A DNA stretch of 64,000 nt from Tardiphaga sp. P9-11 (GTDB taxonomy: Bacteria; Pseudomonadota; Alphaproteobacteria; Rhizobiales; Xanthobacteraceae): positions 1 through 64,000 of the forward strand of contig NZ_NPKQ01000002.1 in assembly GCF_008329525.1 (NCBI RefSeq), written 5' to 3'. How positions within the stretch are numbered: the first letter of the stretch is position 1; the number at the start of each line of letters is the position of its first letter. Shown here piece by piece: positions 35,068-44,967 of the stretch. The translations under genes were made by a program, and so were the position numbers. The notes beneath the pieces were generated by a model, which had not been told where the DNA came from, did not search any database, and saw nothing but the letters and a program-made list of their open reading frames with translations.

Positions 35068-36335
35068 TCCTTGCTCCTTGGAGCCAAAAGCAATTTTCCG
35101 TGCATTTCAGCGAGCACTTCGTTCGCTCGGCGGCGCACCGTTCGACGGAGATATATTGCTGCCGTATCCTCGCTCCTCCACCCCATCAAATACATGCGGT
35201 ACTTCAACTCCATCTCCGGTGTGACCTTCTTTCGATCCATCTCCTCGGAGAATTCGTCATTCCACGTGTGACGAAGAAGATGCGGCGAGAGCTCGACGGG
35301 TAGCCCAGGCACCCGAGTTCGGATGTCCGTCAATATCTTATTGATGTTGGATAGCGACATCGCCGCTCCATCTTGATTACTCACAATGAGGAATGGATGC
35401 CGATGAACTCCAGGTATCTCCCGCCGATCACGCATAATGAGATCGTACAAAAGCTCAGCCAATTCTCCACTGAGCCGCAATTTTCTTGGCAAGGTTTTCG
35501 TAGCAGGTTTGTATGGTCGAGGATCCTCAGGATCGTCGGGCCGACGATGCAACGTTATCGTCGATGCAGAATTAATAGCACAATCGCCGAGTTTTATTCC
35601 CAGGAGTTCGCCACGCCGCATCCCCAACTCCAGAAGCAAGCGTACAATCACGTAGTTCCGAAACCGTACGGCTGACGTGAACGGGTTCTCGGGGTGATTT
35701 GGATCGATCACTTGTCGAAGACGCTCAACGGCCTCCTTTGAAAGCCCTTCCGGAAGATCGTGATGATTTCTAACGTATCGGCGAGCGGCTCCTCGGGTAT
35801 AGCCTCGCACGATCCCGATGAAATGTTCACGAACAGCGCTGTATTGATCGCGCCGTTCCGGCCACGCCGCCAATCCCAAAAGAACCTCAGAACTCTCAAA
35901 CTCGACGAACGACAGAATCGTTGCGAGACGCTTGCCCTTCTCTTCTAACTGAGAGGGCTCAAATGTGCCTTTGTAACGCATGCTGGTGTCCACCACTACG
36001 GAAGATGGGATTTCGTTGATCAACGCAGAGATCGGGCGACCGCACGACTGCACCAGATCGATAAGCTCCGGCATCTGAAGAAATTTCCCCTCTCGTATAC
36101 GCCGACCTATATCGATGCCCCTTGCGTCCGCCCATACGTATAGATGCGCCAAAACGCGTAGTTCATTGGCAAGTGTATTCGGTTGCACCCCTTTTGGTCG
36201 ACGAGATGCTGTGACCCAATAGGTTACTTCCTCCAACGGAAGCCCGTCCTGCACGCGAATGAGAAACGGCATTCTTTCGCCGGATGCGAACGTCGCCCAT
36301 CTCACTGCGTAAGGGTTCCTACTCCCAACGTCCAT
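35064..36335 (-). CDS. Tyrosine recombinase/integrase (first of trio)
   Basis: 423 residues from the ATG at 36335, which has GGGAGG at good spacing; the frame is open to 36437. It is the only member with a standard active site: Arg in LGMRRGELLGI, H-x-x-R in SPHLLRHTW, and Tyr in AAIYLRRT after GWRSEDT. N-terminal core-binding domain covers about residues 20-170. It is therefore likely to be the strand-cleaving partner of the operon. First gene of the minus-strand module, so its promoter lies in the 36336-37589 gap. Confidence 0.9.
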   Translation of the reverse strand: MDVGSRNPYAVRWATFASGERMPFLIRVQDGLPLEEVTYWVTASRRPKGVQPNTLANELRVLAHLYVWADARGIDIGRRIREGKFLQMPELIDLVQSCGRPISALINEIPSSVVVDTSMRYKGTFEPSQLEEKGKRLATILSFVEFESSEVLLGLAAWPERRDQYSAVREHFIGIVRGYTRGAARRYVRNHHDLPEGLSKEAVERLRQVIDPNHPENPFTSAVRFRNYVIVRLLLELGMRRGELLGIKLGDCAINSASTITLHRRPDDPEDPRPYKPATKTLPRKLRLSGELAELLYDLIMRDRREIPGVHRHPFLIVSNQDGAAMSLSNINKILTDIRTRVPGLPVELSPHLLRHTWNDEFSEEMDRKKVTPEMELKYRMYLMGWRSEDTAAIYLRRTVRRRANEVLAEMHGKLLLAPRSKE

Positions 36336-37589
36336 CGTTGAACGCCTCCCATTCGCGCGAGAATGTCGATGCCTTGGAGGTTCGTCAACTGAGTTTGTTC
36401 CTCGATGGCCGACCGCAGGAGTCAACCGTACGGTCAACTAACAAAACAGCGAAACGCTATCATTCACTGACTCGCGCTCGAGTTCTTACGCGAAAGCAGT
36501 TCTGAAAGGACTCGTGTCATGGACGGCACTCTCGGCAACCAATCTACGAAGGACTCGATCCTTCGAGTAGTCACTCCTCTACACCACCAGATCAAACCGG
36601 CTGACTTACGCACGCCGTTGAGCAATGGCCTCATCTGCTACGATCTGACGCAGGACCAGCCACTCTGGTATAGTTTCTCTGGCCACATGTCAGAGTCGCA
36701 TCCAATCAAGAAAGCGAACAGCAGATAGCCCTCTCAAGGAAAGCCACTATCGGAACGAAGAAAACAATATTGCGCGGGTGATTGCGGGCTCTAACGATCC
36801 AAGAGGCATTACCAATGGCGCTACTGATTGATGATGTGAAGGGTTGCAGAATTCGCCGAACAGGAGTTCGAAAGCGCCGGTAACAGTTTCGAGCGCAAGC
36901 AAACCGGCAAGTCACATTTGCGGAATTTGAATCCACCGTTTCGGATGACTCCATCCACGGAGGCGGATATCCGAATGCACCTGGTGCAGTTTGCTTGGCC
37001 TCATTGAGGGCCGCACATACAAATGGAATCGGAGCTTATGAGACCGACTCACCGCCCGCTCTCGCTTCTTTTTGACGGGCGACGTTCAGGGCGGGCACAC
37101 ATCGACCAAATCGCATGTGATAATGATTTGAGATCAGCTTTTAGGAATCTTGCGGCAATCCAACGCGCAATCGAAGTGGACCGTGGTGTTAGGCGAGCCA
37201 ACTACAATCATGCTTCCTGCGTAATACACTTGCAAAGGTAGCGCCGCTGATCCAGCCCGCGATCGGGCCGACGCTTATCGGAATAAGTTTCAGGTTGCCT
37301 TGGAGCAACACTCGACTTTCTTCAATCGCAGCGAACAACGTCCATCCCGATTGAATAACAGTACAGCGCAAAGATCGGGCCTGCTTGCTTGCTATTTGGG
37401 GAGCCGCTGCGCAGGCCCGCTCTCCACTACCGTCCGTACTTTGTCGCGGACCTTAGTTTACATATTAGATACCGGCTCCGCCCCAGCGCAAATATTGACG
37501 ACGGCTCATAATGCCGCTCGTCAACCCGATTTCATTGACCTTCCAACAACTTCCCTCAGGATAGTTGACGCTCCGTCGTTCACGGTGCC
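36336..37589. other. Gene-poor island border
   Basis: 1.25 kb between the recombinase operon and ssb. Only short open frames with no family pattern or ribosome-binding site (for example 36519-36728 plus and 36706-36954 minus). AT-rich against the core. It should hold the recombinase promoter and, if the module defines the island edge, an attachment site near the ssb end. No repeat of the ssb 3' end was found at the other edge within the window. Confidence 0.45.
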
Positions 37590-38096
37590 CTAGAACGGGA
37601 TATCGTCATCCATATCGCTGCCGCGACCGCCACCGCCGGCCGGTGCGGCCACGCGGCGCTGCGGCGGAGCGCTCGACTGGCCGCCGCCGAAGCTTTCGCC
37701 CATGTCGTCGCCGCCGTAACCGCCGCCACCACCCGCGCCGCCGCCCTTGCCGTCGAGCATGGTCAGCGTCGAATTGAAGCCCTGCAGCACGATCTCGGTG
37801 GAGTATTTCTCGACACCCTGCGGATCGGTCCATTTGCGGGTCTGCAGCGCGCCTTCGATGTAAACCTTGGCGCCCTTCTTCAGATATTGTTCGGCGACCT
37901 TGGCGAGACCTTCGCTGAAGATCACGACGCGATGCCACTCGGTCTTTTCCTTGCGCTCGCCGGTGCCCTTGTCGCGCCAGGTATCCGACGTCGCGACAGT
38001 CAGGTTGACGACCGGATTGCCGTTCTGCATCCGGCGAACCTCGGGATCCTTGCCGAGATTACCGACCAAAATCACCTTGTTGACGCTACCCGCCAT
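37590..38096 (-). CDS. ssb: Single-stranded DNA-binding protein SSB
   Basis: 168 residues. The OB-fold covers residues 1-110: [89 protein letters not shown] Gly-rich linker leads to the acidic tip DMDDDIPF that binds replication and repair partners. It coats single-stranded DNA in replication, recombination and repair. An SOS box (38263-38277) stands about 170 bases upstream, so damage induction is likely. It is the first conserved core gene beside the island. Confidence 0.97.
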   Translation of the reverse strand: MAGSVNKVILVGNLGKDPEVRRMQNGNPVVNLTVATSDTWRDKGTGERKEKTEWHRVVIFSEGLAKVAEQYLKKGAKVYIEGALQTRKWTDPQGVEKYSTEIVLQGFNSTLTMLDGKGGGAGGGGGYGGDDMGESFGGGQSSAPPQRRVAAPAGGGGRGSDMDDDIPF

Positions 38097-38262
38097 GCCA
38101 CTCTCCTACTCTCGAATCTGAATTTGCTGATCGGCCGCCGGCGCAGGCCCCGGCCCGCGCGCAAAGCCGCTGATAATGGGACCCTATACGGTCCGCGCTC
38201 CGCGCAGGCCCCCGCGACCGGGTTATCCACGATCTCTTATTGATCAGCGTCCGATATAGCAT

Positions 38263-38277
38263 GTTCCATTTTTGTTC
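38263..38277 (-). promoter_or_regulatory. LexA (SOS) box upstream of ssb
   Basis: Exact GTTC-N7-GTTC (GTTCCATTTTTGTTC on the plus strand), the alphaproteobacterial LexA operator. It lies about 165 bases before the ssb start and 280 bases before the outer-membrane protein start, so it fits ssb best. It is preceded by a short run of T and followed by a small palindrome GTTCTCAAGAAC. Confidence 0.65.
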
Positions 38278-38558
38278 TCAAGAACACCCCTTGGTGAATT
38301 GTTGGGCGACGACGAAGTGCCGAGTCGTCGCTCTCGCGCCTGAGTGGAGCAATAGCGGAACCCGAAGGGAACCCATGCTCCGCCAAAATCCATATACCTT
38401 TCATTAACTTAGAAACGACCAAACATCGCGAACGAGTGTGTTATTTGGGTGACGGACTTTTTCGCAGAGTTGCGTATATTTCGATCACTGAATTGCATTT
38501 GGCGCCTGCGCCGGGACATGAGGCTTCGCCAACGCGAAGCGACAAGGGGAGAATTCAC

Positions 38559-39287
38559 ATGAAGAAGTTTCTGTTGGGCACCGTTGCCCTGATCGCTCTG
38601 GGCGCTTCGGTTCCGGCAATGGCCGCTGACCTGGCCGCCCGTCCCTACACCAAGGCTCCGGCCTATGTTCCGGCCCCGATCTACAACTGGACCGGCTTCT
38701 ACATCGGCGGTCACGTCGGCGGCGCGTTCAACGGTTCGAACGGCTTCGGCGGCACCTCCGACAATTCGGATGGCCGTTTCCTCGGCGGTCTGCAGATCGG
38801 CTATGACTACCAGTTCGCTCCGAACTGGGTGTTCGGCATCGAAGGTCAGTACAGCTGGGTTGGTTCGAACAACACCAACGTCGCTTTCCTCACCACGCCA
38901 GGCGTCACCTACAACCTGAACCAGAAGGGCCTCGCCTCGGTCACCGGTCGCATCGGTTACACTTGGGGTCCGGCACTGCTCTACGTGAAGGGCGGCTACG
39001 CTTACTCCGACTACAGCGAATCGCTGGTCACGACCGTTGGCGCTGTTCCGGTTGCCTTCGCAGCTGGCACCAAGCATGACGGTTACACCGTCGGCGCCGG
39101 CCTCGAATACATGTTCACCCAGAACTGGTCGGGCAAGGTTGAGTACCAGTACTACGACTTCGGCAAGACCACCTTCACGACCCCGGTCGCGCTGGCTGGC
39201 GTGTCGTCCCGCAACGACGAGCACACCGTCAAGGCCGGCCTGAACTACCGCTTCAACTGGGGTGGCCCGGTCGTCGCCAAGTACTGA
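38559..39287 (+). CDS. Outer-membrane beta-barrel protein (Omp25/Omp31-like)
   Basis: 242 residues from the ATG at 38559, with AGGGGAG upstream. A signal peptide ([25 protein letters not shown], cleavage after AMA) is followed by strands of alternating aromatic and polar residues: [62 protein letters not shown], and the terminal [19 protein letters not shown]. This is the eight-stranded porin-like family found in Brucella and rhizobia; it stabilises the outer membrane. It is between ssb and uvrA with its own terminator, so transcribed alone. Confidence 0.93.
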   Translation: MKKFLLGTVALIALGASVPAMAADLAARPYTKAPAYVPAPIYNWTGFYIGGHVGGAFNGSNGFGGTSDNSDGRFLGGLQIGYDYQFAPNWVFGIEGQYSWVGSNNTNVAFLTTPGVTYNLNQKGLASVTGRIGYTWGPALLYVKGGYAYSDYSESLVTTVGAVPVAFAAGTKHDGYTVGAGLEYMFTQNWSGKVEYQYYDFGKTTFTTPVALAGVSSRNDEHTVKAGLNYRFNWGGPVVAKY

Positions 39288-39308
39288 GCTTCAGATTTAC
39301 CTCTGAAC

Positions 39309-39339
39309 CGAAAAGCCCGGCCTCGCGCCGGGCTTTTTG
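39309..39339 (+). terminator. Rho-independent terminator after the outer-membrane protein
   Basis: AAAAGCCCGGC and GCCGGGCTTTTT form an 8-9 bp GC stem with a CTCGC-type loop and a run of five T residues. It starts about 22 bases after the stop of the outer-membrane protein. Confidence 0.9.
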
Positions 39340-39427
39340 CTTTTGGAAGACTGACCAGCCCCCTCTCTGCAACCCCTCCGCCAACAAACCGTTGAAGGCT
39401 GGTGCGGAGCACTGGAAATCCGTTCTC

Positions 39428-39442
39428 GTTCTTCCTATGTTC
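39428..39442 (+). promoter_or_regulatory. LexA (SOS) box upstream of uvrA
   Basis: Exact GTTC-N7-GTTC (GTTCTTCCTATGTTC), 88 bases before the uvrA start. This is the alphaproteobacterial LexA operator and uvrA is a standard SOS target. Confidence 0.8.
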
Positions 39443-39529
39443 CGATGACAATCAATCGGCGTTGATCCCGGCCCGGCCGGCGGTGCGCGCCCGGATGTGC
39501 GCGCCTCGCGCGCTGGGGAATTGCCTGTT

Positions 39530-42517
39530 ATGGACGAGATCATCAAGGCGAAGCGGCAGCAGGCCGCCGCGAACATGCGCAGCATCACCATCCGCGGCGC
39601 GCGCGAGCACAATCTCAAGAATGTCGACCTGACCATCCCGCGCGACAAGCTGGTGGTGTTCACCGGCCTGTCCGGCTCCGGCAAATCGTCACTCGCCTTC
39701 GACACGATCTATGCCGAAGGCCAGCGCCGTTATGTCGAGTCGCTGTCGGCTTACGCCCGGCAATTCCTCGAGATGATGCAGAAGCCGGACGTTGACCAGA
39801 TCGACGGCCTGTCGCCCGCCATCTCCATCGAGCAGAAAACGACGTCGAAGAACCCTCGCTCGACCGTCGGCACCGTCACCGAGATCTACGACTACATGCG
39901 CCTGCTGTGGGCGCGCGTCGGCATTCCCTATTCGCCGGCGACGGGTCTTCCGATCGAAAGCCAGACCGTGACGATGATGGTCGACCGCGTGCTGGCGCTG
40001 CCGGAGGGCACCCGCCTCTATCTGCTGGCGCCCGTGGTGCGCGGCCGCAAGGGCGAGTACCGCAAGGAATTCGCCGAATATCTCAAGAAGGGCTTTCAGC
40101 GCATCAAGGTCGACGGCAAATTCCACGAACTCGCGGAAGCGCCGGTGCTCGACAAGAAATTCCCGCATGACATCGACGTCGTCGTCGATCGTATCGTCGT
40201 GCGCCCGGATATCGGACAGCGCCTCGCGGAAAGTTTCGAGACCGCGTTGAAGCTCGCCGAAGGCCTCGCGGTGATCGAATATGCCGATGCGCCTGGCGCT
40301 CCCGCCGAAGACAACACCGCGAAGAAGACCGACAAGAAGGTCGCGAAGATTCACGACAAGACCGGTGCCGAACGAATCCTGTTTTCCGAGAAGTTCGCCT
40401 GTCCGGTGTCCGGCTTCACGATCCCCGAGATCGAACCCCGGCTCTTTTCGTTCAACAACCCCTATGGCGCCTGCCCGAAATGCGGTGGCCTCGGCGTCGA
40501 GCAGACCATCGATGCCGATCTGGTCATTCCCGACAAGGAGCTGACGCTACGCAAGGGCGCCATCGCGCCTTGGGCGAAGTCGTCATCGCCTTATTACATC
40601 CAGACGCTGACCGCGCTCGGCAAGTTCTACAAGTTCACGCTGGACACCAAGTGGAAGGACCTGCCGAAGAAGACGCAGAACGCCATCCTGCATGGCTCCG
40701 GCGATGACGAGATCAAGTTCTCCTATGAAGACGGCGTCCGCTCCTACGACACCAAGAAGCCGTTCGAGGGCGTCGTCACCAATATTGACCGCCGCTTCCG
40801 CGAGACCGAGAGCGAATGGGCGCGCGAGGAGCTTGGCAAGTATTTCTCGGACGTGCCCTGCGATGCCTGCGAGGGCTATCGGCTGAAGCCGGAAGCGCTG
40901 TCGGTAAAGATCGGCGGCAAGCATATCGGCAACATCTCGGAAATGTCGGTACGCAAGGCCGGCGACTGGTTCGAGACCGTGCCGGACCTCCTCAACAAGC
41001 AGCAGAACGAGATTGCCGTTCGCATCCTCAAGGAGATTCGCGAGCGCCTCTCCTTCCTGCTCGATGTCGGCCTGAACTATCTCACGCTGGCGCGCTCATC
41101 CGGCACGCTGTCCGGCGGCGAGAGCCAGCGCATTCGCCTGGCGTCGCAGATCGGCTCAGGTCTCACGGGCGTGCTCTATGTGCTCGACGAGCCATCGATC
41201 GGCCTGCATCAGCGCGACAATGCCAGATTACTTGATACGCTGCGGCGGCTGCGCGATCTCGGCAATACCGTGATCGTGGTCGAGCATGACGAGGACGCGG
41301 TGATCGCCGCCGACTACGTGGTCGATGTCGGCCCCGGCGCCGGCACCCATGGCGGCAATATCGTCGCCCAGGGCACTCCCGCCGAGGTGATGAAGAATCC
41401 GAAGTCGCTGACCGGCAAATATCTCACCGGCGAAATGTCGGTGCCGGTGCGGGAACGACGTCCGCCGAACCATCGCCGCACCATCAAGGTCATCAATGCG
41501 CGCGGCAACAATCTCAAGAACGTCTCGGCGGAAGTGCCGCTCGGCCTGTTCACCGCCATCACCGGCGTGTCCGGTGGCGGCAAGTCGACGCTGCTGATCG
41601 ACACGCTCTACAAGGCCATCGCGCGAAAACTCAACGGCGCCAGCGAAGGCGCGGCACCGCATGACCGCATCGAGGGTCTCGAGCATATCGACAAGATCAT
41701 CGACATCGACCAGTCGCCGATCGGTCGCACCCCGCGCTCCAATCCCGCGACCTATACCGGCGCGTTCACGCCGATCCGCGAATGGTTCGCCGGCCTGCCG
41801 GAATCCAAGGCGCGCGGCTACGAGCCCGGGCGCTTTTCGTTCAACGTCAAGGGCGGTCGCTGCGAGGCCTGCCAGGGCGATGGCGTCATCAAGATCGAGA
41901 TGCACTTCCTGCCCGACGTCTATGTCACCTGTGACACCTGCAAGGGCAAGCGCTACAACCGCGAAACGCTGGAAGTCCTGTTCAAGGGCAAGTCGATCGC
42001 CGACGTGCTCGACATGACCGTGGAAGAAGCCGCCGAATTCTTCAAGGCGGTGCCGCGCGTGCGCGAGACCTTCAAGACGCTGCATCGCGTCGGTCTCGAC
42101 TACATCCATGTCGGCCAGCAGGCGACAACGCTATCCGGCGGCGAAGCGCAGCGCGTGAAACTGGCCAAGGAATTGTCGAAGCGCGCCACCGGCCGCACGC
42201 TCTACATTCTAGACGAGCCAACGACCGGACTCCACTTCCACGACGTCGCAAAGCTGCTCGAAGTGCTGCATGAGCTGGTCGAACAGGGCAATACGGTGGT
42301 GGTGATCGAGCACAATCTCGAAGTCATCAAGACCGCCGACTGGGTCATCGATCTCGGGCCCGAAGGCGGCGACGGCGGCGGCGAAATCGTTGCCTGGGGC
42401 CCACCGGAAGATATCGTCAAGGCACCGCGCAGCTATACGGGCAAGTTCCTGAAGCCGGTGCTGGAAAAGGCGGGGAAGCCGAAGAAGCGGAAGGCGACGA
42501 GCGAAGCGGCGGAGTGA
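39530..42517 (+). CDS. uvrA: Excinuclease ABC subunit A
   Basis: 995 residues from the ATG at 39530. Two ABC ATPase halves: [10 protein letters not shown] and [12 protein letters not shown] in the first, [11 protein letters not shown] and [12 protein letters not shown] in the second, with [11 protein letters not shown] and DEPTTGLHF Walker-B/D-loop regions. The UvrB-binding and zinc modules follow; the C-terminal one has CEACQGDG and [10 protein letters not shown]. In the first zinc module CPVSGF replaces the second Cys with Val-Ser, as seen in related alphaproteobacteria. It recognises bulky DNA lesions and loads UvrB. Start at 39530 fits the family; an upstream in-frame ATG at 39497 is rejected. 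Confidence 0.98.
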   Translation: MDEIIKAKRQQAAANMRSITIRGAREHNLKNVDLTIPRDKLVVFTGLSGSGKSSLAFDTIYAEGQRRYVESLSAYARQFLEMMQKPDVDQIDGLSPAISIEQKTTSKNPRSTVGTVTEIYDYMRLLWARVGIPYSPATGLPIESQTVTMMVDRVLALPEGTRLYLLAPVVRGRKGEYRKEFAEYLKKGFQRIKVDGKFHELAEAPVLDKKFPHDIDVVVDRIVVRPDIGQRLAESFETALKLAEGLAVIEYADAPGAPAEDNTAKKTDKKVAKIHDKTGAERILFSEKFACPVSGFTIPEIEPRLFSFNNPYGACPKCGGLGVEQTIDADLVIPDKELTLRKGAIAPWAKSSSPYYIQTLTALGKFYKFTLDTKWKDLPKKTQNAILHGSGDDEIKFSYEDGVRSYDTKKPFEGVVTNIDRRFRETESEWAREELGKYFSDVPCDACEGYRLKPEALSVKIGGKHIGNISEMSVRKAGDWFETVPDLLNKQQNEIAVRILKEIRERLSFLLDVGLNYLTLARSSGTLSGGESQRIRLASQIGSGLTGVLYVLDEPSIGLHQRDNARLLDTLRRLRDLGNTVIVVEHDEDAVIAADYVVDVGPGAGTHGGNIVAQGTPAEVMKNPKSLTGKYLTGEMSVPVRERRPPNHRRTIKVINARGNNLKNVSAEVPLGLFTAITGVSGGGKSTLLIDTLYKAIARKLNGASEGAAPHDRIEGLEHIDKIIDIDQSPIGRTPRSNPATYTGAFTPIREWFAGLPESKARGYEPGRFSFNVKGGRCEACQGDGVIKIEMHFLPDVYVTCDTCKGKRYNRETLEVLFKGKSIADVLDMTVEEAAEFFKAVPRVRETFKTLHRVGLDYIHVGQQATTLSGGEAQRVKLAKELSKRATGRTLYILDEPTTGLHFHDVAKLLEVLHELVEQGNTVVVIEHNLEVIKTADWVIDLGPEGGDGGGEIVAWGPPEDIVKAPRSYTGKFLKPVLEKAGKPKKRKATSEAAE

Positions 42518-42536
42518 CACACGGCGCCAAACTGTA

Positions 42537-43373
42537 ATGGACCCAAAAATGCTTATTTACGCTCCTGTGAAGCTAAGCATAAAGAGGAAGATTGACGTCG
42601 CTAATGAAATCTTGGTCGCCATCGCGACGGGCTTTTTCTGGAAGCATGGCGATAATTTTTATCTCATAACCAACTGGCACAACGTCACAGGCTGGGATCA
42701 ACTGAATAACCGCAGTATGAGTCCGTCGGCGGTTCAGCCAACACATATACAGATGCCATTACTGCTGAAATCGGATATTACCTTTGAAGGTAAGTCGATG
42801 GCAGCGCGCAAGCGATACGATATTTCGCTTTACAATATTGATGGAATGCCTGCGTGGCTTGAACATCCGGTATTCGGAAGCCAAGTTGATGTAGTCGCGC
42901 TCAAGATTGCTCAACTAGACGATTCCCTAGTAAGTCGCCCAATAAACTCTCTCGATGATTTCGTGGATTTTGACCCACGAGTAGGAGATGACGTTTTCGT
43001 CCTCGGTTATCCCGGAGGCTTAGATGGTGGAAATGAACTTGCAATATGGAAGCGAGGATCGATAGCAAGCCAACCGCTTTTCAATATTGATCAACTACCC
43101 AAGTTGCTGATCGATACTGCTATCCGAAAGGGCATGTCGGGTTCTCCTGTCATCGCTAGACAAACTGGAATAATCGTTCCTAAAGGTACACCCCGAATGA
43201 CCGAGGGTGCGCTTTCGGGTAGCGAGATTATCGGTCAGGCGGACAAGTTTCTTGGTATTTACTCCGGCCGTATCGGAGACGATGAGTTCGGCCTGCAATT
43301 GGGTATTGTCTGGAAGGCAAGCGTGCTTGATGAAATTGTAGGAGGCGGCCAACCGGGGAAATCGCCTCATTAG
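42537..43373 (+). CDS. Trypsin-like serine protease domain protein
   Basis: 278 residues. The serine protease triad is in place: H48 in LITNWHNVTG, D118 in VDVVALKI, and S203 in IRKGMSGSPVI, with the oxyanion GMSGSP motif. No signal peptide or PDZ domain, so it is a stand-alone cytosolic protease unlike DegP. It begins only 19 bases after the uvrA stop, with no ribosome-binding site visible, and its base composition is AT-rich against uvrA. That points to a recent insertion behind uvrA. Such lone trypsin-like proteins occur near bacterial defence genes; a role in phage defence is an inference. Confidence 0.72.
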   Translation: MDPKMLIYAPVKLSIKRKIDVANEILVAIATGFFWKHGDNFYLITNWHNVTGWDQLNNRSMSPSAVQPTHIQMPLLLKSDITFEGKSMAARKRYDISLYNIDGMPAWLEHPVFGSQVDVVALKIAQLDDSLVSRPINSLDDFVDFDPRVGDDVFVLGYPGGLDGGNELAIWKRGSIASQPLFNIDQLPKLLIDTAIRKGMSGSPVIARQTGIIVPKGTPRMTEGALSGSEIIGQADKFLGIYSGRIGDDEFGLQLGIVWKASVLDEIVGGGQPGKSPH

Positions 43374-43467
43374 CAAGCGTAGCCCAAATGAGCGAAGCAA
43401 TATCTGGGACTCTTAAGCGCGGCAGTCTTCCGCGTATTGCGGCTCTAATGCGGGCTACCAGCCTCAC

Positions 43468-43608
43468 TCACCTCAGTCCCGTCCCGTGGCACCGCTGGCA
43501 CTTCACCACCTTCTCGCCCTTCTTCAGCAGGCCCTTGCCTTCGCAATTTTTGCACTTCTGCTTCTTCTTGGTGTTGGGGCCTTTCTGGTTCGGCCTGTCG
43601 TCTGCCAT
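43468..43608 (-). CDS. Small zinc-ribbon protein (DnaJ-type CxxCxGxG)
   Basis: 46 residues, too short for usual gene cut-offs. The ATG at 43608 has AGGAG at good spacing. The sequence reads MADDRPNQKGPNTKKKQKCKNCEGKGLLKKGEKVVKCQRCHGTGLR: two CxxCxGxG-type halves that would bind one zinc, like half of the DnaJ zinc domain or the C4 ribbon of small Alphaproteobacteria proteins. A lysine-rich front suggests RNA or DNA contact. Function unknown. The strength of the ribosome-binding site and the motif make a real gene likely. Confidence 0.8.
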   Translation of the reverse strand: MADDRPNQKGPNTKKKQKCKNCEGKGLLKKGEKVVKCQRCHGTGLR

Positions 43609-43841
43609 GATGGCTCCTGCGGATGATGTGAAACTGTTGTGACCCGTCTAGCACGGGCCGGGCCCGTCGTGCATCGTTTCGCCGCGCGGATGCAGGTTGA
43701 AATGCCCGTCCGATAGGGTCATCCTTGCGACGGGTCGCATATCGGCCACGACTCAGACGAGAACCAGCCCGTGACCCACACTGCCAGACCCCCGGCCAGA
43801 CATCCGATCAAGACCCCAGCCATCTCCTCCGCCCGCTAGCC

Positions 43842-44477
43842 ATGCCCTACAAGCTCGCCATCTTTGACATGGACGGCACGCTGTCCGACAGCTTTCCGTG
43901 GTTTCTCAGCGTCATCAATTCGGTCGCCGACAAACACAAGTTTCAGCGCGTCGAACGCGACCGCATCGACGAGTTGCGGAGCGTTGGCGCCGGCGAACTG
44001 ATCCGGCTGCTCGGTGTCGCCAAATGGCGGATCCCGCTGATCGCGCGCGACATGCGCAAGCGCAAGGCGCAGCAAATCGATCGCATCAATCTGTTTCCCG
44101 GCGTCGACCGCATGTTCTGTGAATTGAAGGCGCGCGGCATGACGCTTGCGATCGTCAGCTCCGACAGCGAGGACAATGTGCGTCACGTGCTCGGCGATCT
44201 CGACCGGCACGTCGCCTATTTCGCCTGCGGCGCCAGCCTGTTCGGCAAGACGGCCAAGTTCCGGCGCATCCTCGACCTCACCGGCATCTCGGTGGATGAC
44301 ACGATCAGCATCGGTGACGAAATCCGCGACATCGATGCCGCGCGCGAGGCCGGAATCGATTTCGGCGCGGTGACGTGGGGCTATACCAGCGGGGCGGCGC
44401 TGGAAGCGCGCGCGCCGAACTATCTGTTTTCCCGGATCGATGAGGTGATCGCGGCGCTGGCTGTGCCAGGACGCTAA
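43842..44477 (+). CDS. HAD-superfamily phosphatase (phosphoglycolate-phosphatase-like)
   Basis: 211 residues from the ATG at 43842. Motif I is FDMDGTLSDS (nucleophile Asp9 and Asp11), motif II is LAIVSSDSEDNVRHVL, and the closing acid motif is ISIGDEIRDIDAAREAGIDFGAVTWGY. The cap region is a short helical insert. Family members dephosphorylate small sugar or nucleotide phosphates. The frame is open upstream for 39 codons without pattern. Its stop falls within a tandem 18-bp repeat. Confidence 0.9.
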   Translation: MPYKLAIFDMDGTLSDSFPWFLSVINSVADKHKFQRVERDRIDELRSVGAGELIRLLGVAKWRIPLIARDMRKRKAQQIDRINLFPGVDRMFCELKARGMTLAIVSSDSEDNVRHVLGDLDRHVAYFACGASLFGKTAKFRRILDLTGISVDDTISIGDEIRDIDAAREAGIDFGAVTWGYTSGAALEARAPNYLFSRIDEVIAALAVPGR

Positions 44478-44496
44478 CCTGTGCCAGGACGCTAAC
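44461..44496 (+). repeat. Tandem 18-bp direct repeat at the HAD gene end
   Basis: CTGTGCCAGGACGCTAAC occurs twice in a row (44461-44478 and 44479-44496). The first copy contains the stop codon of the HAD gene, so duplication of the stop region has no effect on the protein. Probably a slippage product. Confidence 0.85.
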
Positions 44497-44518
44497 GGCC
44501 GGTGACAGATAAACGAGA

Positions 44519-44546
44519 CCCGCCGGCCTCATGCAAGACCGGCGGG
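44519..44546. terminator. Hairpin between the HAD and SPW genes
   Basis: CCCGCCGG and CCGGCGGG form an 8-bp stem with a 12-base loop between two convergent genes (ends 44477 and 44563). A clear T-run is present only in the minus direction (TCTCGTTTAT), so it mainly serves the SPW gene. Confidence 0.55.
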
Positions 44547-44562
44547 CCTGATCGCCTGTTGT

Positions 44563-44967
44563 TCACTGCCCGTGCCGGGCCATTTCCCCGTCGCTCAAAT
44601 CCCAGTCCTGCCACAGCTGCAGTGTTGCCAGCAGCACCACGAGGCCGCCAAGGCAGGTATGGATGAATCTGAGCATGCCGTCGCCGGAATAACCAAGGAA
44701 AAGTGGCGAGGCAATCAGCCACAGGCCGAGGACGATCGCGGCCACCTCCTCCCAGCGTTGCAGCGCGACATACTCAAGCTGGGCAACGCCAAATACCAGG
44801 ACGCCAACCGTCACCGTGTTAATGATTATGGTGCTGGGGGTCCCCCCGGTATATTGATGACCGTTCTGCGTAGGAAACCAGGGCGACAGCGCAATCAGGA
44901 CACCAAGCGCCATGCCAAACCAGTCTTCCCACGTGCGATGCGTACCGAGAAACCGAGAGTCTGACAT
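44563..44967 (-). CDS. SPW-repeat membrane protein
   Basis: 134 residues from the ATG at 44967, preceded by GGAGG. Four hydrophobic segments; the first and third contain SPW/SPLFLG repeats (GVLIALSPWFPTQ and LWLIASPLFLGYSG), the hallmark of the SPW family of small inner-membrane proteins. The function is unknown. Confidence 0.9.
   Translation of the reverse strand: MSDSRFLGTHRTWEDWFGMALGVLIALSPWFPTQNGHQYTGGTPSTIIINTVTVGVLVFGVAQLEYVALQRWEEVAAIVLGLWLIASPLFLGYSGDGMLRFIHTCLGGLVVLLATLQLWQDWDLSDGEMARHGQ

Noticed and set aside
31529-36335. RIT element (recombinase in trio)
   Set aside because: RIT proteins are all 300-400 residues and have no fourth coiled-coil gene; the 508 and 671 residue partners with zinc ribbons fit Tn554- or gamma-mobile-trio-like modules better. 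Not fully excluded.
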